A DNA stretch of 64,000 bases, taken from contig BCHX01000001.1 in the NCBI GenBank assembly GCA_001599755.1, forward strand, positions 4,898,001 through 4,962,000, written 5' to 3'. The stretch comes from Gliomastix tumulicola (taxonomy: Eukaryota > Ascomycota > Sordariomycetes > Hypocreales > Bionectriaceae). The notes beneath the pieces are model-generated. The model ran no database searches. It worked only from the letters and a program-made list of their open reading frames with translations, and was not told the origin of the DNA. Made by a program: the position numbers and the translations under genes. Positions 12,374 to 22,658 of this stretch are shown here, piece by piece (position 1 is the stretch's first letter; every line of letters starts with the position of its first letter).

Positions 12374-13852
12374 CTAAAAGAGACAGATCCCCCCAACCTC
12401 ATCGTCCATTGTCCAGCTACCTGCGAGGCCCTTCACCTCGACGTCTTCTGTCTCCAGCGGCACGCCGTCAGGTCCCTTGCCTAAGAAGAAGTCGCCCTGC
12501 CCCTCTTGGCGGACATTTCTCTTCATGAACCGCCTCGTCCATTCCTCGACAGCAGGCTCGCCGGTTTCGTCGCGCGCCTGTTTCAGGAAGGGGATCAGCG
12601 CCGTACCGCCTGTGCCCTTCTGACCTGAGCGGTCCTCGTTGTTCTTGCGCGAGGAGGCGACAGCGAGGTTGAGTCGCTGTCGCGTGACCTCGGGACTGCG
12701 AGAGCGGCTTCGCGCGCGCACCTGTCGCGAAGGGGTGATGATGTACCGCGTGACGATGGCGATGTGCTTGTCTCGGAAGGCACTGAGCATAGCCAGGCAG
12801 GCGTCGTAAGCGATACATAGCTGCTGCTCATGGGCGTTGTCCTCAACGAACTGGCGGATGTTGGAAACCATGGAAACATCATTGAGGAAGCGTGCGTGCG
12901 GCCCGGGCATGTACTTCCTCATCTCGCGGATGAAATTGTGTCTTGACGACGGCTCGCGACCCGATTGCTCGTCACTGCCGCTCCCCTTCTTTTCGCCCGT
13001 GGGCCTGTGCTCTATACCGAGCGCAATATCGAAAAACTGGATAAGACTGCTCTGCGCGTTACTGCCGCCGCTGTACTGACGGTAAGTCTCTGTCCCGCTA
13101 CCGTCCTCATAGAGAACGCCATTCGGAAGGCCTGCTTCGCTCATGTTCTTGCTCCCGGCTAGGAACGGCCGGATACGGTGATAGAAAACCGTGGGATCGC
13201 AGCTCTCGTGCATCCTCTGCAGGATAGTTGTCAAGTCAGTCAGACGCTCGGCGAAAGCGCGAAGGCAGCGTGTGACAGTGTCGGCATCTCCCTGGCGTGC
13301 AGCGGCCATGGCCGTCAACATTAGTGGAATGATGGGAGCTCCTCGCGCCTCTATGGCGACCGACACCAGATAGAACCATGACTCGTCCAGCGATCCGGTA
13401 AAGGTGTTCAGCGTAGCGAGATTCTCGAGGTTGTCAATGTCCTCGTCCATAAACAAGGGCTTGAAGTTCCAAAGGCACAGTGCCGCGTACGTCGCGACGG
13501 GTGGCAGTTCCAGCCGCTCTGAAATAGCCAGGAGGGGAACTGAGATGGACGGAGGGATGCGTTCCGCCGGCTCGTCTCCTCCCCAGACATAACCATGGAG
13601 CATGAAACCCAGTAGCGAATACGCGCGCCGCCACTCGGAGTCATGCTCCAAGCCAACAGTTGACAAGACTGGAAGCCTGTCAATAACGCCGCGCAAGCGG
13701 CGACTGAGTATCAGAGCTTGGAGGTTCGCGACGATGGCCTCCCACTTGTTGTAGTAGGGATCGGGCAGCCGAGTCAGAGGCAAAGTCTGGGGTAGGAAGC
13801 CATGGGCCGGAGAGAGGCCGTAGTCTGCCAGGTTTGGGACGGGCGGAAGCAT
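12374..13852 (-). CDS. BNA2: Indoleamine 2,3-dioxygenase (tryptophan/kynurenine pathway)
   Basis: Single exon, 492 residues. It opens with MLPPVPNLADYGLSPAHGFLP, the typical IDO start, and carries the heme-domain features: the SLDESWFYLVSVAIE helix, the Arg-containing FYHRIRPFLAG, and the proximal heme ligand in RDKHIAIVTRYI (His at about residue 363). IDO oxidises L-tryptophan to N-formylkynurenine with O2, the first step towards NAD+ in fungi (Bna2 in yeast). After the heme region there is an inserted Arg/Ser-rich stretch (about residues 379-420) before the carboxy-terminal segment. No other kynurenine-pathway gene is nearby. Fungal genomes often have several IDO paralogues, so it may not be the main Bna2. 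No intron is needed. Confidence 0.93.
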   Translation of the reverse strand: MLPPVPNLADYGLSPAHGFLPQTLPLTRLPDPYYNKWEAIVANLQALILSRRLRGVIDRLPVLSTVGLEHDSEWRRAYSLLGFMLHGYVWGGDEPAERIPPSISVPLLAISERLELPPVATYAALCLWNFKPLFMDEDIDNLENLATLNTFTGSLDESWFYLVSVAIEARGAPIIPLMLTAMAAARQGDADTVTRCLRAFAERLTDLTTILQRMHESCDPTVFYHRIRPFLAGSKNMSEAGLPNGVLYEDGSGTETYRQYSGGSNAQSSLIQFFDIALGIEHRPTGEKKGSGSDEQSGREPSSRHNFIREMRKYMPGPHARFLNDVSMVSNIRQFVEDNAHEQQLCIAYDACLAMLSAFRDKHIAIVTRYIITPSRQVRARSRSRSPEVTRQRLNLAVASSRKNNEDRSGQKGTGGTALIPFLKQARDETGEPAVEEWTRRFMKRNVRQEGQGDFFLGKGPDGVPLETEDVEVKGLAGSWTMDDEVGGICLF

Positions 13853-15405
13853 GCTGAACGAACTGGTCTCAGAACCAGGGGAAAGCCAGCAGCGGATCAG
13901 TCAAAGTCTGTCCAAACTAGAACAGTTGCTCTTGTAAATTCTCAGGGACTATGCTTGAGAGGACGAGTAACTATGTGGGGTGAAAAGATGTGACAAGAGT
14001 GAAAAACTAGCAGCGAAGGAAGGGTGGCCTATATGTTGTAGGATGAAAGGAAGGAGTTTCGAAAAGGAAAGAGGAGAAGAGAGTACGAATCATGCCACTT
14101 CTACGGCCGAGCGCGCGATTATCGTAATTCATGTGACAAGCTGATTTGTAACAAAGGCGAAACGGCTGAGGAGGGGGGGCCGCTGGGCGGACGCTACGTT
14201 AGTCTCCAGAGAACGGGCTGAAAGTTGGTCGTTGACCGGCCGGACTGGTTGGTTGGCTGGCTGGCTTAGGAATACGATATCCATGGTCTGGAGAACCGGA
14301 ACAACAGTCCAGTCTTACAAAGCGATTCTACGTTGTGAGGATGGCGACCCGGGACGGCCGGAGACGAGTCAGAGGGAAGGCTCAGTTGCCGTTGCGAGAA
14401 ACCATCGAGATGCCTCCCGAGGCAGGTAAGCCAACCATCGAGTGACTCTTCTCTAAAGCCAAGCGACTGCTTCGTAAACTCCGGTTATCGGGGCCGCGGG
14501 CTAGAGGAGAATTTCTTGCTCGAACATGGCCAGAAAAAGTGGAAAGGGAAAAACCCGGATGGGCAGCCTGACAAGCTGGAACGGATGATGGCTTGACTTT
14601 GGTGCCCCTCTCCGTTTCCTTCCTCTCAACCGGCTTTAGGGTCACATGGTGATTTAGGGGCGAATCAGTTGGTGAGTGTTGTCCTGGGGGCCAAACTTAA
14701 AGGGTCTTTGGCCACGTTGAAGAGACGCTACCGCCGGCTTTCGAACGAACGGTCTCCTTCGGAGGCAAGGAAGTAAAGGCAGAGTGGGCAAAGATGGGAC
14801 GATTGGATAGTTGGACGGAAGGCTTTAAAGTGCGGGGAATTCGCAGGCCTTGCCCGGCGCCGTCTCTCGGAGAACGCCGGCACAAGTTGCTCTTTGACCT
14901 GAGAGACAAGGAACGTCACTTGAAATGGAATAAAATGATTAAAAGTAGGAACGAAGTCCCCCCTTTTCAACAGGGTCTCGTGCAGCCAGTAAGCGACCTG
15001 TCACAAGAAAGAAATTTAGGGGCACGGCTCGAGGCAGGTTGACAGATTCCGTGCGGCGGAGAACGGACCCGGCAGAAGAGTGACAGTCAGCACCTGCAAG
15101 GCTCGTAGTCCCCATTTTTCTACAGTGGCTGCAGTGGAGGCTGGAGCCTGCTTCTTGCTTCTGCGTGCGGGGCGGAGCCTCGACTCCAGCAACTTAGCGC
15201 ACTGCGTCTTGAAGCTCCAATTCGACATCATCGTCAACCTCCAGAGCTCGACGCAGACGGTCGCTAGCTATCTCACACAACACACCGCGGCGCAACTACC
15301 TCCATTCGCCCGGCGCCCTATCGCCGATGATCGCGCAACTTCCAGATAGCATCTTCTGCAACACCACCCAGCGAGCGGCTTCGCGGTGAGGTTGAGGCAG
15401 TTACG
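13853..15405. other. Intergenic region without recognised gene
   Basis: About 1.55 kb between the divergent IDO and VPS23 genes. Only short overlapping frames on both strands with no family resemblance. There is a GGTTGGTTGGCTGGCTGGC-like simple run near 14246-14266. Confidence 0.5.
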
Positions 15406-17171
15406 ATGCCAGTCCACCAACACGTCCTCAACTGGCTCTACAGCGTCCTGACTAGTGTAGGCCACCTAATTGCTCATGCGTTCTCTCCCTTATCCATCTC
15501 CATCACAACTAACGCTCGCTGCTCTCTAAGGAATACCATGATGTTAATCGCACCTACAACGACGTCGCCCAGACCCTGACACGATATCCTTCCCTCGCGC
15601 CTCGAACCGACGTCCACAGTATGCCACCAAGATACCACACACCCAAGCTTACGGATATGGGCCTCTGACGACTACGCAGCTTTCCCCGATGGCACAAATG
15701 CGCTGCTATTACATCTGTCGGGTACCATCCCCGTCAGCTTTCGAGGCAGCACCTATAGGTTTCCACTCTCAGTATGGGTGCCGCATGCCTACCCTCGACA
15801 GCCTCCCTTGATCTACGTCACGCCGACGGATACGATGAGAGTTAGGCCGGGGCAGCATGTTGATCCTCAAGGCCAGGTCTACCATCCGTACCTCGTCGGA
15901 TGGTCAGAGTTTTGGGATGTTCGTTCATACCCTCCCACTGGCTTCCACTTGCGTCGGGTGAATGCTAAACTGAAGCCGTACAGAAATCTACCCTCTTCGA
16001 TTTTCTCGCCATATTATCTGACGTCTTCGCGAAGGAGCCGCCAGTTGTGTCGCGTCAACAACCACAGCCCGTGCAGAGCCCTCAGCCACAGCAACAGGCT
16101 CCGCCGCCCGTACCCCCGCTGCCTCCTCAGGTCTCAGCGCAGGCAACCGGGCAGCCACAGAACCGGCCACCTCCCCCTCCGCCAAAGACTCACCAAGGGG
16201 AGAGCGGAGGGACCCCTGCTTCGTCTCTATCACCGCCGCCTCCCCAGTCTCCACCGGCTCAAAGACAGCCCTCACGATACGACTCAGCACCGCCACTCCC
16301 ACCTCAGGTGCAGCGGCAGCAGCCAATAGGATACTCTGCGCAACATAACGTTGGCTATCAGCACAGCTCTCCGCCGCAAGTGCTGACCTATTCGCCTAGA
16401 AGCCCCCCTACAGGGCAACAAGCTCCCTTTCAACAACAGACTGCAAGGCCCCAGTACTCAGCTAGTCCAGCTCCGCCAGGCCCTTACACACAATGGGACC
16501 AGACCCAGGGCCAAGTAAGACAGCCGCCAGGTCCATGGAGTCCTACTGCGCAACATCAGCAGGTGGCCCAGCCTGTACAAGCCGCGCCGCCACCGCCGCC
16601 CCCTGATCTGCTTGATGAGCCCCTTACGCTCGATTTACCTTCACAAGATGTAGCTCCGCCTCCAATTCCCCCTAATCCGGAGAAGGATGCCTTATTGGTA
16701 CAATTAGCACAGACTCTTGCGTCTCTTCGACAGCAGAGCCGGCAGCAGAATAACTCTAGCATGGCAGGTCTGCAGGCACAGCGACATGCCATGCTCTCAG
16801 TTCTACCCACCATCCAGTCAGAGATGAGCCAACTGACGCAACTGTCGAACGTCCTTACATCCAACGCTACCATATTACGCCAAGCAACGGTGAATGCAGA
16901 TTCAGTCATTGAGGGGTCTAGAAGTCACCCAGCACCAGACATTGATGAACTTCTTGTTGCACCCACAGTGGTGTCCAATCAACTATACGCCTTGGTGGCG
17001 GAGGAGCGAGCTCTTGGAGATGCCATATTCATGTTGGGCCGGGCAGTGGAGAAGGGGCGAATTCCACCAGCTGTGTTTGCAAAAATGACGCGATCCCTGG
17101 CCCGAGAGTGGTATCTCAAGAAGGCCTTGGTTCGTAAGATTGGCATAGGGATGGGTCTCACACCGTCGTGA
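15406..17171 (+). CDS. VPS23: ESCRT-I subunit Vps23/TSG101
   Basis: Exons 15406-15456, 15531-15618, 15680-15918 and 15984-17171 give 521 residues. Residues 1 to about 150 are a ubiquitin E2 variant (UEV) domain: EYHDVNRTYNDVAQTL, SFRGSTYRFPLSVWVPHAYP and the family PLIYVTPTDTM, with no E2 catalytic cysteine visible. A Pro/Gln-rich linker (about 150-330) and a coiled coil follow, then the carboxy-terminal steadiness box (VEKGRIPPAVFAKMTRSLAREWYLKKALVRK region). Vps23 binds ubiquitinated cargo on endosomes; in fungi it also acts in the ambient-pH (PacC/Rim) pathway. Donors are GTAGGC, GTATGC and GTTCGT; acceptors are TAAG, GCAG and ACAG; frames fit at each junction. The third donor is weaker than usual. 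Confidence 0.94.
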
Positions 17172-18800
17172 TCGACAACTGTGCGGTGGATGGGCACTAT
17201 GTCCTATTAATCAAGAGTTGCTGTTGATGTGGATCTTTACGGACTACAGTGACACTCATTTCTCTCCCTCACCTCTCCAGCTGAGTGACAATAGGAGGGT
17301 TAAGCTGAGTGATGCGAGCAAGGCGGCAAGGTTTGTCCAGACCAAGTCAGGTTCGACGAAGCTGGTGAGGAGTCACATCCAGGACTTGGATGATGTTGCA
17401 CAAACGAGTGATGGGTCACGGAAGTGTCCCCATCGTTGGTATTGTTCTTTGAGGCCGTATGGATCATGGGGAGGAGTCCCCTGTTCCGAATGATCTGCTT
17501 GAGAGAGGTAGTACTGGTGATGACTTGGGTGGATTGGTCATCACTGGCTACTACTACCACGATTGACTTTCAGAAACGTTACTGAGGCCGTTGCGTTGCG
17601 ACATGACTTTATTTAAGCTGGCGGGCGGTGTCCGTGCCTGCCTGGGGAGGTGGTCCGAGGACGCCGGCAATGGAAGCGGCCATTCAGGTACCGATGCAAA
17701 GAGCCCAGACCATTCCTATGGCGGCATTCCAAGGCGACAATCTCCATGCTTAGCCTCTGCTAGTTGTTGACGGGGGCGGGAGGGCTGAAAGCCGGCTGAA
17801 GGTTGTGATCTGAAGGTTCAGGCACGACAATGCTAAAGGGGAAACGAGGCTCCACACGAACAATCATAAGGCAAGCAACCGATGCGGGAAGGAAGTCACG
17901 ACCCAGCCAGAGGCAGCTCTTTCCCATCTGAAATAGGACTTCTCGGCCGAGGGCCTAGATGACTTTCGTGTCTTTTCCCCTTGTCATCTCATCTCGTTCT
18001 CGTCCCATCACCGCCTCTGTCATACCGTCAGCTCCTGCTTGCCCTGAGTTATGTGACGGGGCAGCCCTCCCGGCCCCGTCACAGTCACTCGTATTCTTCT
18101 CCCTGCCTTGGATTGTCTCCCTGTCCGGTTCGGAGACTGCCAAGTACAATGTCAGGTGCCTCTGCCCACACCCTCCTTACCATTATCTGTGCTTGACGGG
18201 CCGTTGCAGCCGCTGTGCATTACACTGCATTGCATTGCATCGATCCCCTCTGCACGAGCATTCTGCCACCGATCTGCAGGCCCTATAACAATGCTCGTGC
18301 CGCCTGCACAGACTGCTCACGGCTCATTGCTCTCTCTTCTCCCGTGGCAGGCATTGACCTGAATGCGACCCTGTGCTCCAGCTTTGCTTGTCATTGACTC
18401 TCCATCCCGACTGTCAGGTTGAGGGTCTTCATCCATCTTCATCTTTATCTTCATCTACACTTTCTTCTTCGCCAGTAGAAGCTTCTACCACCTCGGTACA
18501 TCTTCAGCAACATCTTCTTGATTGGACAGCTACAAACGTCGCTTATTTGATACTTTATCAATCTCTGTTCCTGCACCGTTCCGGTCTTTCTCTTGCCAGC
18601 TCTGTTCCTCTACTTCCCTCTACAGTGTCATTTCCAGACGTTGGATCCTCCATTCGACATCATCAGACGCGCACAAGAGCCTCGTGTGCTACCAGATACG
18701 GATACTTCTACATCGCCAGCCACTCAGACTCTACGTTGGTCTCACTGTCTCTCGCATACCTCCCAAGCAGGGCAAAGCACAGCCTCGAGCAGACTGCAAG
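17172..18800. other. Intergenic region and long leader of STE2
   Basis: About 1.6 kb. The part from about 18420 to 18500 is pyrimidine-rich with repeated CATCTTCATCT-like words, typical of a fungal promoter or 5' leader. Small open frames are present but none resembles a known protein. A frame in phase with STE2 is open from 18522, discussed under rejected items. Confidence 0.5.
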
Positions 18801-20018
18801 ATGTCTTCCTTCGATCCCTGGACGCAGAACGTTACGTTCTATGCGGCTGACGGCGAGACGCCCATCCAACTACCAATCCCTCAGATTGATGCGTTTATCA
18901 AGTATCTCATCAGCGTCACTGTCAATTACGGAACACAGCTCGGTGCTGCTCTCGCCATGCTCTTGGTCATTCTCATTATGACACCCTCGGCCAAGCTTCG
19001 TCGCCCTTCCGGCCTCCTCCAGGTTCTTGTCCTCGTTCTTTGCGTTATCCGCATGGCGCTGCTCTCGGCCTACTTCTTCTCCGACTTTGTCGAGTTCTAC
19101 GCCTTCAACACCGGCGACTATTCCAGGGTTCCTGCCGGCCACTACGGCCTCAGCGTTGCTGGAAATACTTTCTCGCTTCTGCTCATCATCGCTGTTGAGG
19201 CGTGTCTCATGCATCAAGCTTGGGCCATGGTCGCCCTGTGGCCAGACCTTGTGCGCTATCTGCTCGCCGGTCTGTCTATCTGCGTTGCGCTATTGACCAT
19301 CGGCTGGCGCCTGACGGCCCTCATCCATCAAAACATCGCCATCCTGTCCGCATCATCGAACCATAACAACGTTTGGATCTCCAAGGCGGCGGTCATCACC
19401 AATGCTTTATCTATCTGCTGGTTCTGCGCTTTATTCAACGCGAAGCTGGTCTCTCATCTAGTCCAGAACCGCGGAATCTTGCCTGTCGGCAAGTCAATTA
19501 CCCCAATGGAGGTTCTAGTCATGACCAACGGCGTTCTTATGATTATCCCAGGTTCGTACAGTGGCAGCTCATCTCTAAAGCATCACCCGCTAACTTGTTT
19601 TCGTACAGTCATTTTCGCAGGGCTTGAGTTTGGCGAATTTGTCGACTTTGAGTCTTCCTCTCTGACTCTGACATCTGTCGCCCTGATTCTCCCTCTTGGC
19701 ACCCTCGCCGCTCAGCGTGTCTCCCAGCGTTACGGCATCGTGTCTCTCCCTGACGACATTAGCGGCCCTCACGGGTCCACCCTACATGGCACGACACCGT
19801 CCCTACGACCTCTCAAGGGCACCTCCAGCACCTTCACCGGGAGCACACGGACCAACAGCACCGCGCAACAGGTCTCTATTTCGTCCCACTGTGAAGCCAC
19901 CCGCTCATCATCCAGTGGTCGAGACCCCGTCGATGTGGAGTTGGGTCAGATTGATGGCTACAATACTCAGGTTAGAGTCAACCGTGACTTCGAGCAGCGT
20001 GAAGAGCGCCTCTGGTAG
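18801..20018 (+). CDS. STE2: Alpha-factor-type pheromone receptor (Ste2/PRE-2 class GPCR)
   Basis: Exons 18801-19551 and 19609-20018 give 386 residues. The amino end MSSFDPWTQNVTFYA is short, extracellular and carries an Asn-glycosylation sequon, as in fungal Ste2. Seven hydrophobic segments follow: about residues 50-70, 80-100, 125-150, 155-180, 205-225, 240-262 and 275-295. The last contains the conserved Ste2 LPLG motif (LILPLGTLAAQ). The cytoplasmic tail is Ser/Thr-rich, as expected for phosphorylation sites. It should sense the peptide alpha-pheromone at the plasma membrane and signal through a heterotrimeric G protein to the mating MAPK pathway. The single intron (GTTCGT/ACAG, 57 bp, phase 1) lies inside helix 6 and is itself open in frame. 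Start chosen by family length and absence of a sensible upstream extension. Confidence 0.92.
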   Translation: MSSFDPWTQNVTFYAADGETPIQLPIPQIDAFIKYLISVTVNYGTQLGAALAMLLVILIMTPSAKLRRPSGLLQVLVLVLCVIRMALLSAYFFSDFVEFYAFNTGDYSRVPAGHYGLSVAGNTFSLLLIIAVEACLMHQAWAMVALWPDLVRYLLAGLSICVALLTIGWRLTALIHQNIAILSASSNHNNVWISKAAVITNALSICWFCALFNAKLVSHLVQNRGILPVGKSITPMEVLVMTNGVLMIIPGSYSGSSSLKHHPLTCFRTVIFAGLEFGEFVDFESSSLTLTSVALILPLGTLAAQRVSQRYGIVSLPDDISGPHGSTLHGTTPSLRPLKGTSSTFTGSTRTNSTAQQVSISSHCEATRSSSSGRDPVDVELGQIDGYNTQVRVNRDFEQREERLW

Positions 20019-21076
20019 ACGATGGTTGACTCCTCGCCTATGCGGTCGCCTAACATTCGGGCCTTTCTGCGGCTGAATGGTCTGGGCTGGTCCATCGAGG
20101 AAGAGTGATCAGGATGGGCGTACACGAATCCTTTGCTGACAGAGCGTGAAGAGTGTCTCTTGGCACAGCGCCTCCGCTCAGCCCTCATTCACACAGTTGA
20201 AGACACGCTTACTGTCTTCTACTTTCCCCTTCTCTTCTACCTTTGTGTGTTATTAATTGGTTTTCTTTCATCATTGTCTTTGGTCAATAAGACTAAGGCG
20301 GCAGCAGGCAGGCGAAAGGAGCTACACCTGGTGCATTTATTCTTGCTTTTTGTCGAGGGGATAAATTCGTCCTTCTTCACGTCATACCATTTGATCTAGA
20401 GAGACTACATTCTGCTGCCGGTGCAGCATCGGTACCACTGCTACCTGAGACTCATTTTCATTTGTTTTAAAGCACTCGCCCATGGACTCAGGGCGAGACC
20501 ACTTCAGGTTCATCGTCGCAAGATCTGACGATAAGAGGATAACTAAATACAGAGGACTTCGTGCCCATTTAATCCTGCAGGAAGAGACATTGAGTGATAC
20601 GTGTGACAAATGATCCTACGTACAGACTTTCCGCAACTCTGGTTGTCTTCAGGGATGATAGCACCTGTTGTACTGGATGTCACAAGACCAATTAAACGCA
20701 AACCGATATATGCTTGCAATAGACAGGGAATCCCGCGTAAAATGCGCCAGGAAAGCTCTAGAGGCCTAGACTGCGCAGTTTCATTCAAGGTCACATATGG
20801 TCAACCACTTTGTGGTTGGGCTCTTCGGTGAGCATCTATCTCGGTGTGCGCCGGATCCACCAATCGTGGTCTAGGGTACCTATTTTCGAGCCTGTCCAAA
20901 CCCCACCTGCGACTTCACTAGACGGGAGCTTCAACTCCAGCTTCCAGCTTCCAGTTCACCATTCCCCAACAACAGAGCCAGCCCTTCTCCTCAGCCAATT
21001 GCTCTTCGTGTTACTCCTACCGACGACGCGCCCGCTTATTCCACCCCGCCAGCCTCTGCCAGTTACACTCACAGCC
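20019..21076. other. Intergenic region without recognised gene
   Basis: About 1.06 kb between STE2 and MAD2, both on the plus strand. It holds the STE2 3' flank and the MAD2 promoter. Only short frames; no repeat or RNA gene seen. Confidence 0.5.
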
Positions 21077-22174
21077 ATGTCGTCGAGTTCGAAACCGTCC
21101 TCAAAGGACAAGGACAAGTCCAAAGTACACAAGCTTGCCCTCAAGGGGAGCGCAAGGCTCGTCGCCGAGTTTGTACGTCTCTAAGCAGTCCTATGGCGAA
21201 CCGACAATTTTTTTTTTCGAGCCAACGCAGTATTTGGCTGGGCGAGGGGCTAATGTGTTACTGGCAGTTTCAATATTCCATCCACACGATCCTGTACGAA
21301 CCGAACCCCTCCCTCCGAGAACGGGACAAGCGATACTACAAGGACGAAAAAAACGGCCTTGAAGTCGTCCGTCCGAAATTGAGTCGCTAGGATAACTAGA
21401 GTGTATGGCTGACGAGTCGTCGATACGCAGATTCCAGCGCGGCGTGTACCCCGCCGAGGACTTCACAGCGTTCGTCTTTCGCAACTACCCCGTGTTGCGC
21501 TCGGTTCGCTGACCACATACGCTTATAGTGTAAAGAAATACGGCCTCAACATGCTCGGTGCGAAGCGATGCCTATACCGTTGCGTGGGGTGTTATGACTG
21601 ACTGGCTGACTGAGCTGCAGTCTCCGCGGACGATCAGGTCAAGGCATACATCAAGAAGATCATGTCGCAGCTCGACAAGTGGATGGTCGGCGGCAAGATC
21701 TCCAAGCTCGTCATTGTCATCACGGACAAGGATACGGGAGACCACGTCGAGCGGTGGCAATTCGACGTACGCGAACCCCTCCCCCAAATGTGACCACTGG
21801 CCTCTAACATCCCTCAGGTCCAAATCTTCCAACCGACCAAACCGTCAAAGTCGAAGACACCCACAGCAAACGACCAGGAGAACACGTCTTCAGCAGCATC
21901 CGAGCAGCACCCAGACAAGACAGAGGCGGAGATCCAGTCCGAGATCGCCGCCATCTTCCGCCAGATCACCGCGTCCGTGACGTTCCTGCCCCAGCTCAAC
22001 GGCGACTGCACCTTCAACGTGCTCGTATACGCCGACGCCGACTCGGATGTGCCTGTCGAGTGGGGGGACTCGGACGCCAAGGAGATTGAGAACGGGGAGA
22101 GGGTGCAGCTGCGCGGGTTCAGCACGGCCAACCACCGGGTCGACACCATCGTGAGCTATAGGTTGGGGGATTAA
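21077..22174 (+). CDS. MAD2: Spindle assembly checkpoint protein Mad2 (HORMA domain)
   Basis: Six exons: 21077-21172, 21267-21292, 21431-21469, 21529-21557, 21621-21766 and 21818-22174, giving 230 residues (yeast 196). The HORMA core is clear: KLALKGSARLVAEFF, QYSIHTILF, RGVYPAEDFTAVKKYGLNML, then MSQLDKWMVGGKISKLVIVI and the safety-belt end ERVQLRGFSTANHRVDTIVS. The extra length comes from a Ser/Thr/Lys-rich insertion at about residues 125-150 (KPSKSKTPTAND). Mad2 binds Mad1 and Cdc20 at unattached kinetochores and restrains the anaphase-promoting complex. The small exons 2-4 (26, 39 and 29 nt) are fixed by frame and by family sequence. Two donors are GTTCGT and GTGCGA, weaker than consensus. 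Convergent with UBP14, 484 bp apart. Confidence 0.93.
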
Positions 22175-22658
22175 TAGGTTGGGAATGGGATCTCTTGAAT
22201 GGGCTTTGATCATGGGAATAAGCGAATTTTGGTAATATATAAGACGGCAAGAATGGCGTTAGAAGGCGCCCCTGGTCTGAGATTTTTGGGAGAATTTTCT
22301 CTTCTTACAGTCTACACAGCTCCATACTCGACGTGTACAAGACTCCGAATTCATGAGACTTCATAAAAGCGCCGCCTGTAGCGAATACTCCATTGTGCTG
22401 GCCCGTCCTGAGCTCAGATATCTATCCCTCTCTCTCGCCTGTTTCCCATCCGTTTTCATGATTCATTACCCGCCATGTCGCTGAAGAAAGGCTCGAGCAC
22501 TGTGCACACCCCGAAGGGACGCCATAGCCCAAGTATTCTACCGACAGCGTGGCACCTCATCACGCCCACCCATAATCCATGCTCCCAGTCGCCCAAATCT
22601 ATTCTAGATAGGTCATGTAACCTAACCCCCCACGCATGAAAAGTGGTGAACCGTCCCT
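22175..22658. other. Convergent 3' flanks of MAD2 and UBP14
   Basis: The 484 bp between two stop codons should hold both terminator regions. No coding signal. Confidence 0.5.

Noticed and set aside
18522..18800. In-frame amino-terminal extension of STE2 (93 codons)
   Set aside because: The extension is Ser-, Arg- and Cys-rich and lies in a pyrimidine-rich leader. Ste2 proteins start shortly before the glycosylated amino end, which fits the ATG at 18801.
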